Positions 15,688 through 23,969 of a DNA stretch of 39,711 nucleotides are shown in pieces. Below the pieces are notes generated by a model. That model worked only from the letters and a program-made list of their open reading frames with translations, did no database searches and was not told the DNA's origin. Every line of letters begins with the position of its first letter. Positions within the stretch are counted from its first letter, which is position 1. This stretch comes from Rhodobacterales bacterium 32-66-9. GTDB lineage: Bacteria; Pseudomonadota; Alphaproteobacteria; Rhodobacterales; Rhodobacteraceae. The position numbers were made by a program, and so were the translations under genes. Location: assembly GCA_002280405.1 (NCBI GenBank), contig NCDY01000004.1:1-39711 (forward strand), given 5' to 3'.

Positions 15688-16398
15688 ATGGAGGCTGCGA
15701 GCTATACCACGCTGAACCGCCAATCCGGGCTGATGCGCGAGATGGGCGTCGTGGCGAACAACATCGCGAACTCATCGACCACCGGCTTCCGTCGCGAAGG
15801 GGTGGTGTTCTCGGAGTTTGTCGTTGCGCTGGACCAGGACCCGTCGCTGTCCATGGCCAATGCCAGTGGCCGAAATGTCGACCTGTCGCAATCGACGCTG
15901 AGCCAGACTGGCGGGCAGTTCGATTTTGCGATCCAGGGCGAAGGCTTCTTCCTGATCGAGACGCCTCAGGGTCAACGCCTGACCCGCGCGGGCAGTTTCA
16001 CCCCTTCGGCGGAAGGCGAGCTGGTGACGCCCGACGGATATCGTCTGCTCGACGCCGGAGGGGCACCGATCTTCGTGCCTCCGGATGCCAGAGGTCTTGC
16101 GCTGGCGGCGGACGGAACGCTGTCCGCGGGTGGCCAGCCGGTCGCGCGGGTCGGGCTCTGGCAGCCGACGGACCCGTTGGCGCTGCGATATCAGACCGGC
16201 ACGCTGTTCGAGGGAGGAGAGCTGGAACCTGTCGAGGGCGCGACCATCCTGCAGGGAATGCTGGAAGACAGCAACGTCGAGCCCGTGTCGGAAATCGCCC
16301 GGATGATCGAGGTCCAGCGCGCCTACGAGCTTGGCCAGAAATTCCTTGACGCCGAAGACCAGCGGGTCCGTGGCGTGATCAGCACGCTTGGCCGATAG
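15688..16398 (+). CDS. flgF: Flagellar proximal rod protein FlgF
   Basis: This 236-residue protein of the FlgE/F/G family has the N-terminal rod motif VVANNIANSSTTGFRREGVVF and the central beta-domain box FAIQGEGFFLIETPQGQRLTRAGSF (split). Its C-terminal helix ILQGMLEDSNVEPVSEIARMIEVQRAYE closes the rod contact. It is shorter than FlgG and has the FlgF-type start (MEAASYTTLNRQSGLMREM). It lies just upstream of flgG as in nearly all flagellar clusters. Confidence 0.94.
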   Translation: MEAASYTTLNRQSGLMREMGVVANNIANSSTTGFRREGVVFSEFVVALDQDPSLSMANASGRNVDLSQSTLSQTGGQFDFAIQGEGFFLIETPQGQRLTRAGSFTPSAEGELVTPDGYRLLDAGGAPIFVPPDARGLALAADGTLSAGGQPVARVGLWQPTDPLALRYQTGTLFEGGELEPVEGATILQGMLEDSNVEPVSEIARMIEVQRAYELGQKFLDAEDQRVRGVISTLGR

Positions 16399-16407
16399 GA
16401 GACGTGA

Positions 16408-17193
16408 ATGAAGGCTCTTCAGATTGCCGCGACAGGCATGGCTGCCCAGCAGATGAAGGTGGACGTTGTTTCGAACAACCTCGCCAACATGTCGACCACC
16501 GGCTACAACCCTCGCCGCGCCGACTTTGCCGACCTGACGTATCAGCAGATGGCCCGCCCGGGCAGCATCACGGCGGCGGATGGCAGCATGCTTCCGACCG
16601 GCATCCAGATCGGCCTTGGCGTGCGTCCGGCCTCGGTCTCGGTAATCGTCGGACAGGGGTCTCTTGAGGCCACAGGGGCTGACCTCGATGTCGCTATCGA
16701 CGGCAACGGCTATCTGGAGGTGCAGCTCCCCTCCGGTCAGACCGGCTATACCCGCGACGGTGCCCTGAAGCGATCGGCGGAGGGGCTGATTGTCACCTCG
16801 GATGGCAATCCCGTGGCGCCGGGGATCACCATTCCCTCGGACGCACGAGGCCTGACCATCAGCCCCTCGGGCGAAGTCTGGGCCGATTTCGCCGATCGGG
16901 TACAGCCGGAACTGATCGGCCAGCTCACCATCTCGTCCTTTCCCAACGAAAAGGGGCTGGAAGCGATCGGGTCGAACCTGTTCCTGGAAAGCCCGGCCTC
17001 CGGTGCTGCGTTCACGGGAACGCCCGGGCTTGAAGGCCTGGGGACGCTGCGTCAAGGCTATCTGGAAGGCAGTTCGGTCGATGCCGTGCGCGAAGTGACC
17101 GAACTGATCAAGGCGCAGCGCGGCTACGAGCTGAACGCCAAGGTGATCACGGCGGCCGACCAGATGCTTGCAGCAACGACGCAGGTCCGCTGA
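16408..17193 (+). CDS. flgG: Flagellar distal rod protein FlgG
   Basis: This 261-residue protein, the usual length, begins MKALQIAATGMAAQQMKVDVVSNN, the strongly conserved FlgG start. It has VAIDGNGYLEVQLPSGQTGYTRDG in the core and GYLEGSSVDAVREVTELIKAQRGYE at the C-terminus. FlgG makes the distal rod that passes the P and L rings. A TAGGAGACGTG ribosome-binding site precedes it, and the flgA start overlaps its last base. Confidence 0.96.
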   Translation: MKALQIAATGMAAQQMKVDVVSNNLANMSTTGYNPRRADFADLTYQQMARPGSITAADGSMLPTGIQIGLGVRPASVSVIVGQGSLEATGADLDVAIDGNGYLEVQLPSGQTGYTRDGALKRSAEGLIVTSDGNPVAPGITIPSDARGLTISPSGEVWADFADRVQPELIGQLTISSFPNEKGLEAIGSNLFLESPASGAAFTGTPGLEGLGTLRQGYLEGSSVDAVREVTELIKAQRGYELNAKVITAADQMLAATTQVR

Positions 17194-17612
17194 TGTGGCG
17201 GCTTCTTCTGATCCTGGCCCTTGCGGTCCCGGCTGCGGCGGAAAGCGTGGTCGCCACCCGAACCATCCGGGCCAAGGCGGTGATCGTTCCGGAAGACCTG
17301 ACGCTGGTGAACGCAGAACTTCCGGGCGCGCTGACCGACCTCGCCGCCGCGGTCGGCCAAGAGGCCCGCGTCTCGATCTACGCTGGAAAACCGGTGCGTC
17401 CGGGCGACCTTGGCCCGCCCACGCTCGTCGAGCGCAACCAGGTGGTGACGCTGATCTACGTTGCGGGCGGGCTTGCGATCTCGACCGAAGGGCGGGCGCT
17501 GGGCCGCGGTTCGGCGCAGGACACGATCCGGGTGATGAATCTCGGCTCGCGCACCACCGTCTCGGGCCGCATCGGCCCGGACGGGGCAGTATATGTCGGA
17601 TGGAATGACTGA
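17193..17612 (+). CDS. flgA: P-ring assembly chaperone FlgA (short form)
   Basis: This 139-residue protein has a signal peptide of about 16 residues (MWRLLLILALAVPAAA) and an SAF domain. The recognisable parts are ATRTIRAKAVIVPEDLTLV and VRPGDLGPPTLVERNQVVTL, then a TVSGRIGPDGAVYV end. FlgA is periplasmic and helps FlgI form the P ring. It is shorter than the enterobacterial protein (about 220 residues) because the N-terminal domain is missing, which appears normal for this group. flgI, its partner, is not next to it and is not in the window. It overlaps the flgG stop. Confidence 0.88.
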   Translation: MWRLLLILALAVPAAAESVVATRTIRAKAVIVPEDLTLVNAELPGALTDLAAAVGQEARVSIYAGKPVRPGDLGPPTLVERNQVVTLIYVAGGLAISTEGRALGRGSAQDTIRVMNLGSRTTVSGRIGPDGAVYVGWND

Positions 17613-17613
17613 A

Positions 17614-18339
17614 ATGAAGATACGATCCCTTTTGGTGGCGGCATTGCTACTTGCTGGCTGCGGCAAGCTGGAACAGGTCGGCCGTGCGCCCGAGTTCTCC
17701 GGTCTCGAAGGCACTGACCAGCAATACGCGATGTATTCTGCGGCGTTGCCTGCGGATGCAGGTCCCGACACGGCTAGCGAGGCTTCCTCGCTCTGGGCGG
17801 GGGGCACCGACTCGCTTTTCGGCGACAGGCGGGCAGCGCGGCGCGGCGACATCCTGACCGTGGTGATCGAGATTGACGACAGCGCGAGCATCTCGAACAC
17901 CACAGGTCGAAGCCGCAATGGTGCGCAAAGCTCTGGCTTGCCTGATCTGCTTGGCATTCCGCAACGGCTCGACGCGGAACTTCCCCAAGGCGCAAGCATG
18001 GCGACGGCCTACGAGTCCAAGTCCTCTTCGACATTCAAGGGAGCCGGATCGGTGTCGCGGAAAGAGAAGTTGACCTTGCGGATCGCCGCGACCGTGGTCG
18101 AGGAGCTGCCGAACGGCGTGCTGCGCGTCGAAGGCCAGCAGGAGGTCCGGGTGAACTTCGAGATGCGCGAGCTGATCGTGACCGGCTATGTCCGGCCAAG
18201 CGACGTCTCGCGGCAGAACGAGATCACCTATGACAAGATCGCCGGTGCCCGCATCGCCTATGGTGGCCGCGGACAGATCACCGACATGCAGCAGCCAACC
18301 TATGGCCAGCAGGTCGCCGACATCGTGATGCCGTTCTGA
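17614..18339 (+). CDS. flgH: L-ring lipoprotein FlgH
   Basis: This 241-residue outer-membrane lipoprotein begins MKIRSLLVAALLLAGC, a lipoprotein signal with the acylated Cys16. The FlgH body is clear: SLWAGGTDSLFGDRRAARRGDILTV, then SSSTFKGAGSVSRKEKLTLRI and FEMRELIVTGYVRPSDVSRQNEI (parts). It forms the L ring around the distal rod. I chose ATG 17614 because it gives a standard signal peptide; ATGs at 17593 and 17605 lie within the flgA end. It is one base after the flgA stop. Confidence 0.94.
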   Translation: MKIRSLLVAALLLAGCGKLEQVGRAPEFSGLEGTDQQYAMYSAALPADAGPDTASEASSLWAGGTDSLFGDRRAARRGDILTVVIEIDDSASISNTTGRSRNGAQSSGLPDLLGIPQRLDAELPQGASMATAYESKSSSTFKGAGSVSRKEKLTLRIAATVVEELPNGVLRVEGQQEVRVNFEMRELIVTGYVRPSDVSRQNEITYDKIAGARIAYGGRGQITDMQQPTYGQQVADIVMPF

Positions 18340-18341
18340 TC

Positions 18342-18842
18342 ATGCTGCGCAAGATCATCCCCCTTCTCCTCGCCCTGGTTGGTCTGGGCGGAGGCGTGGG
18401 CGCCGGGTTGTTCCTGCGTCCGGCCTCGGAAGTCGCACGCCCAGCCGCAGGGCCCGAGGGCAAGGCCGACGGGATTGCCGAAGAAGCTGCGCCCAATGAG
18501 GGCAAGCCCAGCGAGGCTACGCCGGAATATGTCAAGATGAACAACCAGTTCGTCGTGCCGATTGTCGACGAGGGTCGCGTTTCCGCGATGGTCGTCCTGT
18601 CCCTGTCGCTGGAGGTCGAGCCGGGAAACACCGAAGCGGTCTATCAGCGCGAGCCAAAGCTGCGTGACGCCTTCCTGCAAGTGTTGTTCGATCACGCAAA
18701 TATCGGCGGCTTTTCGGGATCCTTTACCGATGTCTCGAATCTTGTGGTCTTGCGGACCAGCCTCAAGGAAGCGGCGAGCCTGGTGCTTGGGACCGTGGTC
18801 GTCGATGTGTTGATCACCGACATCGCCCGCCAGGACAGTTGA
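18342..18842 (+). CDS. FliL-family basal-body protein, first copy
   Basis: This 166-residue single-pass inner-membrane protein has one N-terminal membrane helix (about 4-25), a charged linker and a periplasmic FliL-like domain with alternating strands (QFVVPIVDEGRVSAMVVLSLSLEV). The C-terminal helix and strand VLGTVVVDVLITDIARQDS also fit. FliL proteins sit around the stator and help it work. It begins two bases after flgH and is the last gene of the flgB operon. A second, different FliL-family gene lies at 28013-28495, so the cluster has two. Confidence 0.75.
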   Translation: MLRKIIPLLLALVGLGGGVGAGLFLRPASEVARPAAGPEGKADGIAEEAAPNEGKPSEATPEYVKMNNQFVVPIVDEGRVSAMVVLSLSLEVEPGNTEAVYQREPKLRDAFLQVLFDHANIGGFSGSFTDVSNLVVLRTSLKEAASLVLGTVVVDVLITDIARQDS

Positions 18843-18893
18843 CGCCCCGTCGGTTTCTGGCGTCTGTCGAAAAGTGCTGGGCCAGTCATTCGC

Positions 18894-18923
18894 AGCCCGT
18901 CCGACGCGCAAGTCGGGCGGGCT
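18894..18923. terminator. Bidirectional terminator between the fliL-like and fliJ-like genes
   Basis: AGCCCGTCCGAC (18894-18905) pairs with GTCGGGCGGGCT (18912-18923), a 12-base stem with one G-T pair and a six-base loop (GCGCAA). It stands in the 90-base gap where the two long operons converge, so it probably ends both. It is followed on the plus strand by TTCGCCCCTT. Confidence 0.7.
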
Positions 18924-18932
18924 TTCGCCCCT

Positions 18933-19274
18933 TCAACCTCTGTTTTGCGACCGCGAGGCCAGCCCATTCAGGGCCTGCACCCGGCCAAAGGCGGTCTGCG
19001 CCGCGCCGCGCGCTTCCAACCAGGTCGCCGTCTGGCGCGCGATGATCAGGTTCAGCTCGGCCCGGCGCACGTCGGCCCAACGCTCGTAGCCAAGCCCTAC
19101 CTTGACCGCCGTCACCGGGTCGAGGTCTGCGGGCTGTGCAGCCTGATTGATTGCCCCCAGCTGCTTCCGGCTTTGGTCCAGTTGATCGGCAGTTGTGCGC
19201 AGTTGGCCGAGCCGGTGGTCAAGCATCAGCTGGGCAAGCTCGGCGAGGCGGGAGAGCTCCTTGGGCCGGTTCAT
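18933..19274 (-). CDS. FliJ-like coiled-coil protein
   Basis: This 113-residue helical, basic protein (MNRPKELSRLAELAQLMLDHRLGQL...) is rich in Ala, Arg, Gln and Leu, with a probable coiled coil over most of its length. FliJ is the small stalk protein that links the FliI ATPase ring to FlhA. Size, coiled-coil nature and position after flhB suggest this role, but sequence likeness is too weak to be firm. The ATG overlaps the flhB stop (ATGA), and the gene closes the long minus-strand operon before the terminator at 18894-18923. Confidence 0.55.
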   Translation of the reverse strand: MNRPKELSRLAELAQLMLDHRLGQLRTTADQLDQSRKQLGAINQAAQPADLDPVTAVKVGLGYERWADVRRAELNLIIARQTATWLEARGAAQTAFGRVQALNGLASRSQNRG

Positions 19275-20350
19275 CTTTTTCGTGCCTTCCGACGCAGGGT
19301 CTCGGCAAAGCGGATCGCGGCGGCGATCGCGCGGTAATGCTCGACCCGGATTTCCTGGCCGATCTCGACCGTCGCATGGATCGCCCGCGCGGTGGGCGGA
19401 TCGCTGTGGATCGGCACGCCATGCACTGCTGCGCGCTCGCGTATCCTGGCGGCGATCTCGTCGACACCTTTGGCCACGCAGATCGGCGCGCCGCCTTTCC
19501 GGCGGTCCCATTTCAGCGCAACGGCATAATGTGTCGGGTTGACCACGACGACATCGGCAGCCGCGACGTCGGTCAGCATCCGGTTCGTGGCCACTTCCTG
19601 CGCGCGGTTGCGACGGGCCGATTTCAGGTGCGGGTCGCCCTCGCTTTCCTTGAACTCGTCCATCATTTCCTTGCGTGACATCCGGTGCCGCCGGCGATGA
19701 TGGTGGATTTGCCAAAGGTAGTCCGCCCCGCCAAGTGCCAACTGGATCAGGAACAGGATGAACATCAGTTCCAGCACCATTCGAGCCATGAGGGCCGCCG
19801 ACATTGCCGGGCTGAGGTAAAGGCTTGCCAGGATGTCCTCCAGCCGCTGCGCAAGGAAGTAGTAAAGGACAACGGAAACGAGGATGAGCTTGGTCGCGCT
19901 TTTGCCGAACTCGACCAGGCCTTCGAGGCCGAACTTCTGTTTGGCCATTGCAAGGGGCGAAATCTGCGACAGTTTCGGGGCGAGTTTCCTGGGAGCCACC
20001 ACAAAGCCGCGACTGGCGATCAGGAAGGCCAGGACAAGGGCCGGCGCAAACAGCAGGAGGGCGAGCGGCGGCGCGGCAACGCTGAACACCAGGCCTCCGA
20101 CAATGCCCGCGCCGCCTGCCGTGGCCAGACCAGAAAGACGGTCAGCCTGGTCGAGGATGACCATGCCGGCCGTGCCCGCCCTTTCGATCGCCCAGGCCCC
20201 GAAGCTGAACAGGGCCAGAAGCAGGCCACCCGTCGCCACTGCGGTCTGCAGATCGACCGACCGTGGAATGTCGCCATCCTTGCGGGCCTGATCCAGCTTT
20301 TGCTGCGAGGCCTCGTGTTCCTTGTCGGCTTCGTCGTCCTCGGCACTCAT
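19271..20350 (-). CDS. flhB: Flagellar export switch protein FlhB
   Basis: This 359-residue inner-membrane protein has the charged N-terminus EASQQKLDQARKDGDIPRS, four membrane segments between about 35 and 210, and a cytoplasmic domain with the self-cleavage motif NPTH at 271-274 (VVVVNPTHYAVALKWD). Cleavage after Asn271 lets FliK switch export from hook to filament proteins. The long cytoplasmic helix with HHHRRRHRMSRKEM is normal. It overlaps fliR upstream and the fliJ-like gene downstream by four bases each, giving tight coupling. Confidence 0.96.
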   Translation of the reverse strand: MSAEDDEADKEHEASQQKLDQARKDGDIPRSVDLQTAVATGGLLLALFSFGAWAIERAGTAGMVILDQADRLSGLATAGGAGIVGGLVFSVAAPPLALLLFAPALVLAFLIASRGFVVAPRKLAPKLSQISPLAMAKQKFGLEGLVEFGKSATKLILVSVVLYYFLAQRLEDILASLYLSPAMSAALMARMVLELMFILFLIQLALGGADYLWQIHHHRRRHRMSRKEMMDEFKESEGDPHLKSARRNRAQEVATNRMLTDVAAADVVVVNPTHYAVALKWDRRKGGAPICVAKGVDEIAARIRERAAVHGVPIHSDPPTARAIHATVEIGQEIRVEHYRAIAAAIRFAETLRRKARKR

Positions 20351-21123
20351 GGCGAAACGGCAAAAGGCTGGGCGAAATGTGCGCCATAGGCTGCAAGCCA
20401 GACTGAGAGGATCACCGGAGTTGCGATGGCCAGAAGGGCAAGCGCGCCAAGGGTCAGCGCGGGGGCACCGACCATCGAAACCATCAGCGTCGGCATCGCC
20501 CGGTTGATGGCGCCAAGGGCGAGGTTGTAAAGCATTGAAGCGATGACAAAGGGCGCTGCCAGCATGAAGGCCAGATTGAAGGTCCGCCCGATCAGGGCAA
20601 GGCTCCAGTCCGCAGCCTCGGCGGCCGACGGTCGCCCGCCCGCCGGCAGGATGTCGTAGGACAAGAGCACCAGCTCGGCAGCGCGGACATGCAAACCTGC
20701 TGTCATGGCCAGCGCGATCCCGGCAATCAGGAACAGGTTGCCGATCGCAGGCTGCGGCTCGGGGGCAGTGCCCGCAAAGAGCTGCGACAACGTTGTCGCC
20801 TGCGCGATGATCGCCGCAGCGGTCTGCAGCGCGACCAGAAAGAGTCGCAGTCCGACGCCGAGGACGAGGCCCGCAACCGCTTCGCCACCGAGGACAAGGA
20901 AGGACGGTTCCGTCCCGGCAATGCGGTCGACCAGAAGCGGGGAGACGACAAGTGTGAAGGCGACAACCAACGCCAGTTTGACCCGCTGCGGGATCGCGGC
21001 ATCACCAAGTCCCGGCATCAGCGCCACCAGCGCTCCGATACGGACAAAGGCGAGGGCCGCCGCCCAGGCCAGCCCCTCGGCAAGGTCAAGAAGTCCGGAC
21101 AGTTCGGCGATGATCCCGGTCAC
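20347..21123 (-). CDS. fliR: Flagellar export gate protein FliR
   Basis: This 258-residue inner-membrane protein has about six hydrophobic helices. Typical blocks are FVRIGALVALMPGLGDAAIPQRVKLALV, GLVLGVGLRLFLVALQTAA and FAGTAPEPQPAIGNLFLI (parts). FliR with FliP and FliQ forms the export channel. It starts inside the flhA stop and overlaps flhB, in the order flhA-fliR-flhB seen in related bacteria. Confidence 0.95.
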   Translation of the reverse strand: MTGIIAELSGLLDLAEGLAWAAALAFVRIGALVALMPGLGDAAIPQRVKLALVVAFTLVVSPLLVDRIAGTEPSFLVLGGEAVAGLVLGVGLRLFLVALQTAAAIIAQATTLSQLFAGTAPEPQPAIGNLFLIAGIALAMTAGLHVRAAELVLLSYDILPAGGRPSAAEAADWSLALIGRTFNLAFMLAAPFVIASMLYNLALGAINRAMPTLMVSMVGAPALTLGALALLAIATPVILSVWLAAYGAHFAQPFAVSP

Positions 21124-23195
21124 GCGGGCACCTGCCCCAGAAGGGCCGGTCGGGCATCCGTGCTGATCTCTTCGTAGGACAGCACGGGCATCTGCAGCCC
21201 TTTCGCCTGCACCACCGTCCGCAGAAAGCGCCTGCGACCTACCGAAGTCACAAGGGCCGGGTAGACACCAGTCTCGGCAGCCCGATTGACCCGATCAGTA
21301 AGCCCATTGGCAAGCCGGGAAAAAAGTTCGGGAGGTAGGGCCACATCACGCTGACCACGCTCGCCCTCGATCTGATAGGTCGAGAAGGTCTTCTCCCAGT
21401 CAGGCGCAAGCTGGATCAGCGGGATCGATCCGTCGGGGCGCTTCAGCTCAGCAACGATCTGAAAGCCAAGCCGCTGTCGGACATGTTCGCAGATCGCCTC
21501 TGGCGAGCCAAGCGCACGAGCCTCGGCCACCGCCTCGAGGATCAAGGGGAGATTGCGGATCGACACCCGTTCATCGAGCAGGAGCCGGAGCACCGCGTGC
21601 AGCAGGTCGAGCGGAACCTTGTCGGGCAGAAGCTCATCCAGGAGCCGCCGGTTCGCCTCCGCACGCACCGGGTCGGAGAGCCGCACAAACTCATCCAGAA
21701 GACGCCGCAGCCCACGCAGGGTCAGGAGCCGGGAGAGGTTGGCCTTCAGAACTTCGAGCAGATGGGTCGCAAGCACCTCGGTCGGCGAGACCACGGTCAG
21801 ACCGGAAAGGGCCGCGTCTTCCTGCTGGTCGGGATGGATCCAGCGGGCGGGAGCACCATAGACCGGTTCACGGGCGTCCAGTCCGTCCGGGGCCGGGATC
21901 CCTTCGCTCAGCAGGACAAGTGCCCGATCCGGATAAAGCCGGTCCGATACGCGTTCGACCCCCTGCAGTCGGATACGGTATTGCCCGGGCGGCAGCGCAC
22001 TTTCGTCAGTCAGGCGGATCTCGGGCAGGATGAACCCGAAAGCGGTGGCCACATGGTTGCGCATGTTGGCGATCCGGCTGTCGAGGCCCGTTGCCGGATC
22101 CAGCACCATTGCCACGAGGTTCGGGGCGAATTCGATGTGGATGTCGTCGAAATCTAGCACATCGCCGATCGACCGGGGCTTTGGCGGCTCTAGCGTCGGT
22201 GTGGCGGGCTGAGCGGCAGCCCCCGCCTGACGCGATTTCAGGAAAGCCAGCCCCCCCAGCCCGAGGGCCGCAAGCATGAAAGGCAGGAACGGCATGCCCG
22301 GGATCAGCGCGAAAAGCGCCATAAGTCCAGCAACCGTGCCAAGCGCGCCCGGATAGCGGCCAAGCTGGGCAAAGAACGAGATGTCGGCGGCACCCTTCTG
22401 GCTGCCCTTTGCAAGCAGCAGGGCAGCGGCAACGGAAATGATGACTGCCGGTATCTGGCTGACGAGTCCGTCCCCGACCGTCAGGATCGTGTAGGTCTCG
22501 AACGCGGTCTTTGCGTCGAGCCCGTGGACGAAGATGCCGACGATCAGGCCGACGATGATGTTGAGGCCGGTGATCAGCAGTCCCGCTATCGCATCGCCCT
22601 TGACGAATTTTGATGCCCCGTCGAGCGAGCCGAAGAAGTTCGTCTCGGCCAACTCCTGTTCGCGTCGGTGCTTGGCTTCGGCATGGTCGATGGCACCAGC
22701 CGACATGTCGGCATCGATGGCAAGCTGCCGCCCCGGCATTCCGTCCAGCGCGAAGCGGGCACCAACTTCGGCCATCCTCCCTGCGCCCTTGGTGATGACG
22801 ATGAAGTTGACGATCAGGAGAACAATGAAGATCACGAGGCCGAGGATCAGGTCACCGCCCATGATGAACTGAGCGAACCCCTCGATCACGTAGCCGGCGG
22901 CGTCTGTCCCGGTGTAGCCCTTGCCGATGATCAGCTTGGTTGACGAGACGTTCAGCGCAAGCCGCAAGAGAAGCGACGCCAGGAGGATGGTCGGGAAGGC
23001 AGAGAAGTCCAGCGGACGGTCGATGAAAAGGGTGACTGTCAGCATCAGGATCGCAAGTGCGAAGGACACTGCAAGTCCGATGTCCAGCACCCAGGCCGGG
23101 ACTGGCAGGATCATCATCACGATCACGGCCATCAGGCCAATGGCCAAAAGGATTGTCGGCCTGAAAATCGACTGAATCGAGAACCTGCTTGGCAT
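21120..23195 (-). CDS. flhA: Flagellar export gate protein FlhA
   Basis: This 691-residue protein has about eight membrane helices in the first 320 residues and a large cytoplasmic domain. The FHIPEP-type block is represented by the region with LDFSAFPTILLASLLLRLALNVSSTKLI (part) and VITKGAGRMAEVGARFALDGMPG. The C-terminal ring domain runs to TDARPALLGQVPA. FlhA docks substrate-chaperone complexes. I chose ATG 23195 (MPSRFSIQSIFRPT), which overlaps the transglycosylase stop by one base; the open frame up to 23438 lies inside that gene and is not used. Confidence 0.96.
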   Translation of the reverse strand: MPSRFSIQSIFRPTILLAIGLMAVIVMMILPVPAWVLDIGLAVSFALAILMLTVTLFIDRPLDFSAFPTILLASLLLRLALNVSSTKLIIGKGYTGTDAAGYVIEGFAQFIMGGDLILGLVIFIVLLIVNFIVITKGAGRMAEVGARFALDGMPGRQLAIDADMSAGAIDHAEAKHRREQELAETNFFGSLDGASKFVKGDAIAGLLITGLNIIVGLIVGIFVHGLDAKTAFETYTILTVGDGLVSQIPAVIISVAAALLLAKGSQKGAADISFFAQLGRYPGALGTVAGLMALFALIPGMPFLPFMLAALGLGGLAFLKSRQAGAAAQPATPTLEPPKPRSIGDVLDFDDIHIEFAPNLVAMVLDPATGLDSRIANMRNHVATAFGFILPEIRLTDESALPPGQYRIRLQGVERVSDRLYPDRALVLLSEGIPAPDGLDAREPVYGAPARWIHPDQQEDAALSGLTVVSPTEVLATHLLEVLKANLSRLLTLRGLRRLLDEFVRLSDPVRAEANRRLLDELLPDKVPLDLLHAVLRLLLDERVSIRNLPLILEAVAEARALGSPEAICEHVRQRLGFQIVAELKRPDGSIPLIQLAPDWEKTFSTYQIEGERGQRDVALPPELFSRLANGLTDRVNRAAETGVYPALVTSVGRRRFLRTVVQAKGLQMPVLSYEEISTDARPALLGQVPA

Positions 23196-23878
23196 TACGG
23201 GACCCCGATCAAGGGTCGTCCGCCCGCAACCGACGGGAAGAGTGAACCTTTCAGGCCCCCCGCCCCAGCGACAAGCAATGGAAATCCGTTGCTTCTTGCA
23301 GCGGGGGTCGGGGTTCCCAGCCGTGCATCCGGCATGTCGCCGGAAGCCAGCCGAGCGTAGGTCGCTTCGAATTTGGCCTGATAGGCTCTGGCATATTCCG
23401 GAGTAGCCGAATGGTAAGCCGCGGCGGCGAGCGCCCAATCGCCGGTTTTTGCGTATTGCTGTGCCAGGAACTCAGCGGCGTATGCGGCGTTCTGTTTCGG
23501 GTCCAGCATATCATCGACCGAGCCGAACGCCGCGCCATGCCAGCGGTAGTTCAATTGAAAGCAGCCAAGGTCGATGTTGGTTGCGCCGCCGTTCAGGGCC
23601 TTGTCGACGCTTGCTGCCGCCTCGGCGGCACTGCCAAACCACTTTCCTTCGCCACCGAAGTTTACTGTCCAGGGCCAGGGCTGGCCGTTTCGGCCGGTTT
23701 CCACTGTTGCGACGGACAGAAGCACGTCGAAGGGCACACCGGTGCCGGCTGAGGCATCGGCTGCGGCATCGCGGCAAAGCGAAGGCGGATCGCCACGAGA
23801 CAATGCTGGCATGGGGGTCAGGAGGGCACCCGCCAACGCGAGACCGGGGAGACTCTGACGCAACTGGACGAAGGACAT
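23195..23878 (-). CDS. Flagellar lytic transglycosylase (SltF-like)
   Basis: This 227-residue periplasmic protein has a signal peptide of about 27 residues and an SLT-type lysozyme-like domain. The likely catalytic Glu60 lies in SVATVETGRNGQPWPW, followed by NIDLGCFQLNYRWHG and DWALAAAAYHSATPEYARAY. It should cut peptidoglycan so the rod can pass. Rhodobacter sphaeroides has a similar stand-alone enzyme, SltF, that works with a FlgJ lacking the muramidase domain, matching the small rod-binding protein at 5508-5780. GGAAG precedes the ATG. Confidence 0.88.
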   Translation of the reverse strand: MSFVQLRQSLPGLALAGALLTPMPALSRGDPPSLCRDAAADASAGTGVPFDVLLSVATVETGRNGQPWPWTVNFGGEGKWFGSAAEAAASVDKALNGGATNIDLGCFQLNYRWHGAAFGSVDDMLDPKQNAAYAAEFLAQQYAKTGDWALAAAAYHSATPEYARAYQAKFEATYARLASGDMPDARLGTPTPAARSNGFPLLVAGAGGLKGSLFPSVAGGRPLIGVP

Positions 23879-23969
23879 CTGCTTCCTTATTCACGCCGAC
23901 GTACCCCGGCATTCTGCCGAGGTCCTCCAGGAGACTAGCGGGCGAATCTTTCCGGCAGGTTACCGAGAA

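Noticed and set aside
15772..17055. Minus-strand open frame of 427 codons opposite flgF and flgG
   Set aside because: Antisense to two clear rod genes; no recognisable family.
23196..23438. Longer N-terminus for FlhA starting at 23438
   Set aside because: It lies inside the transglycosylase gene; ATG 23195 gives the conserved FlhA start.
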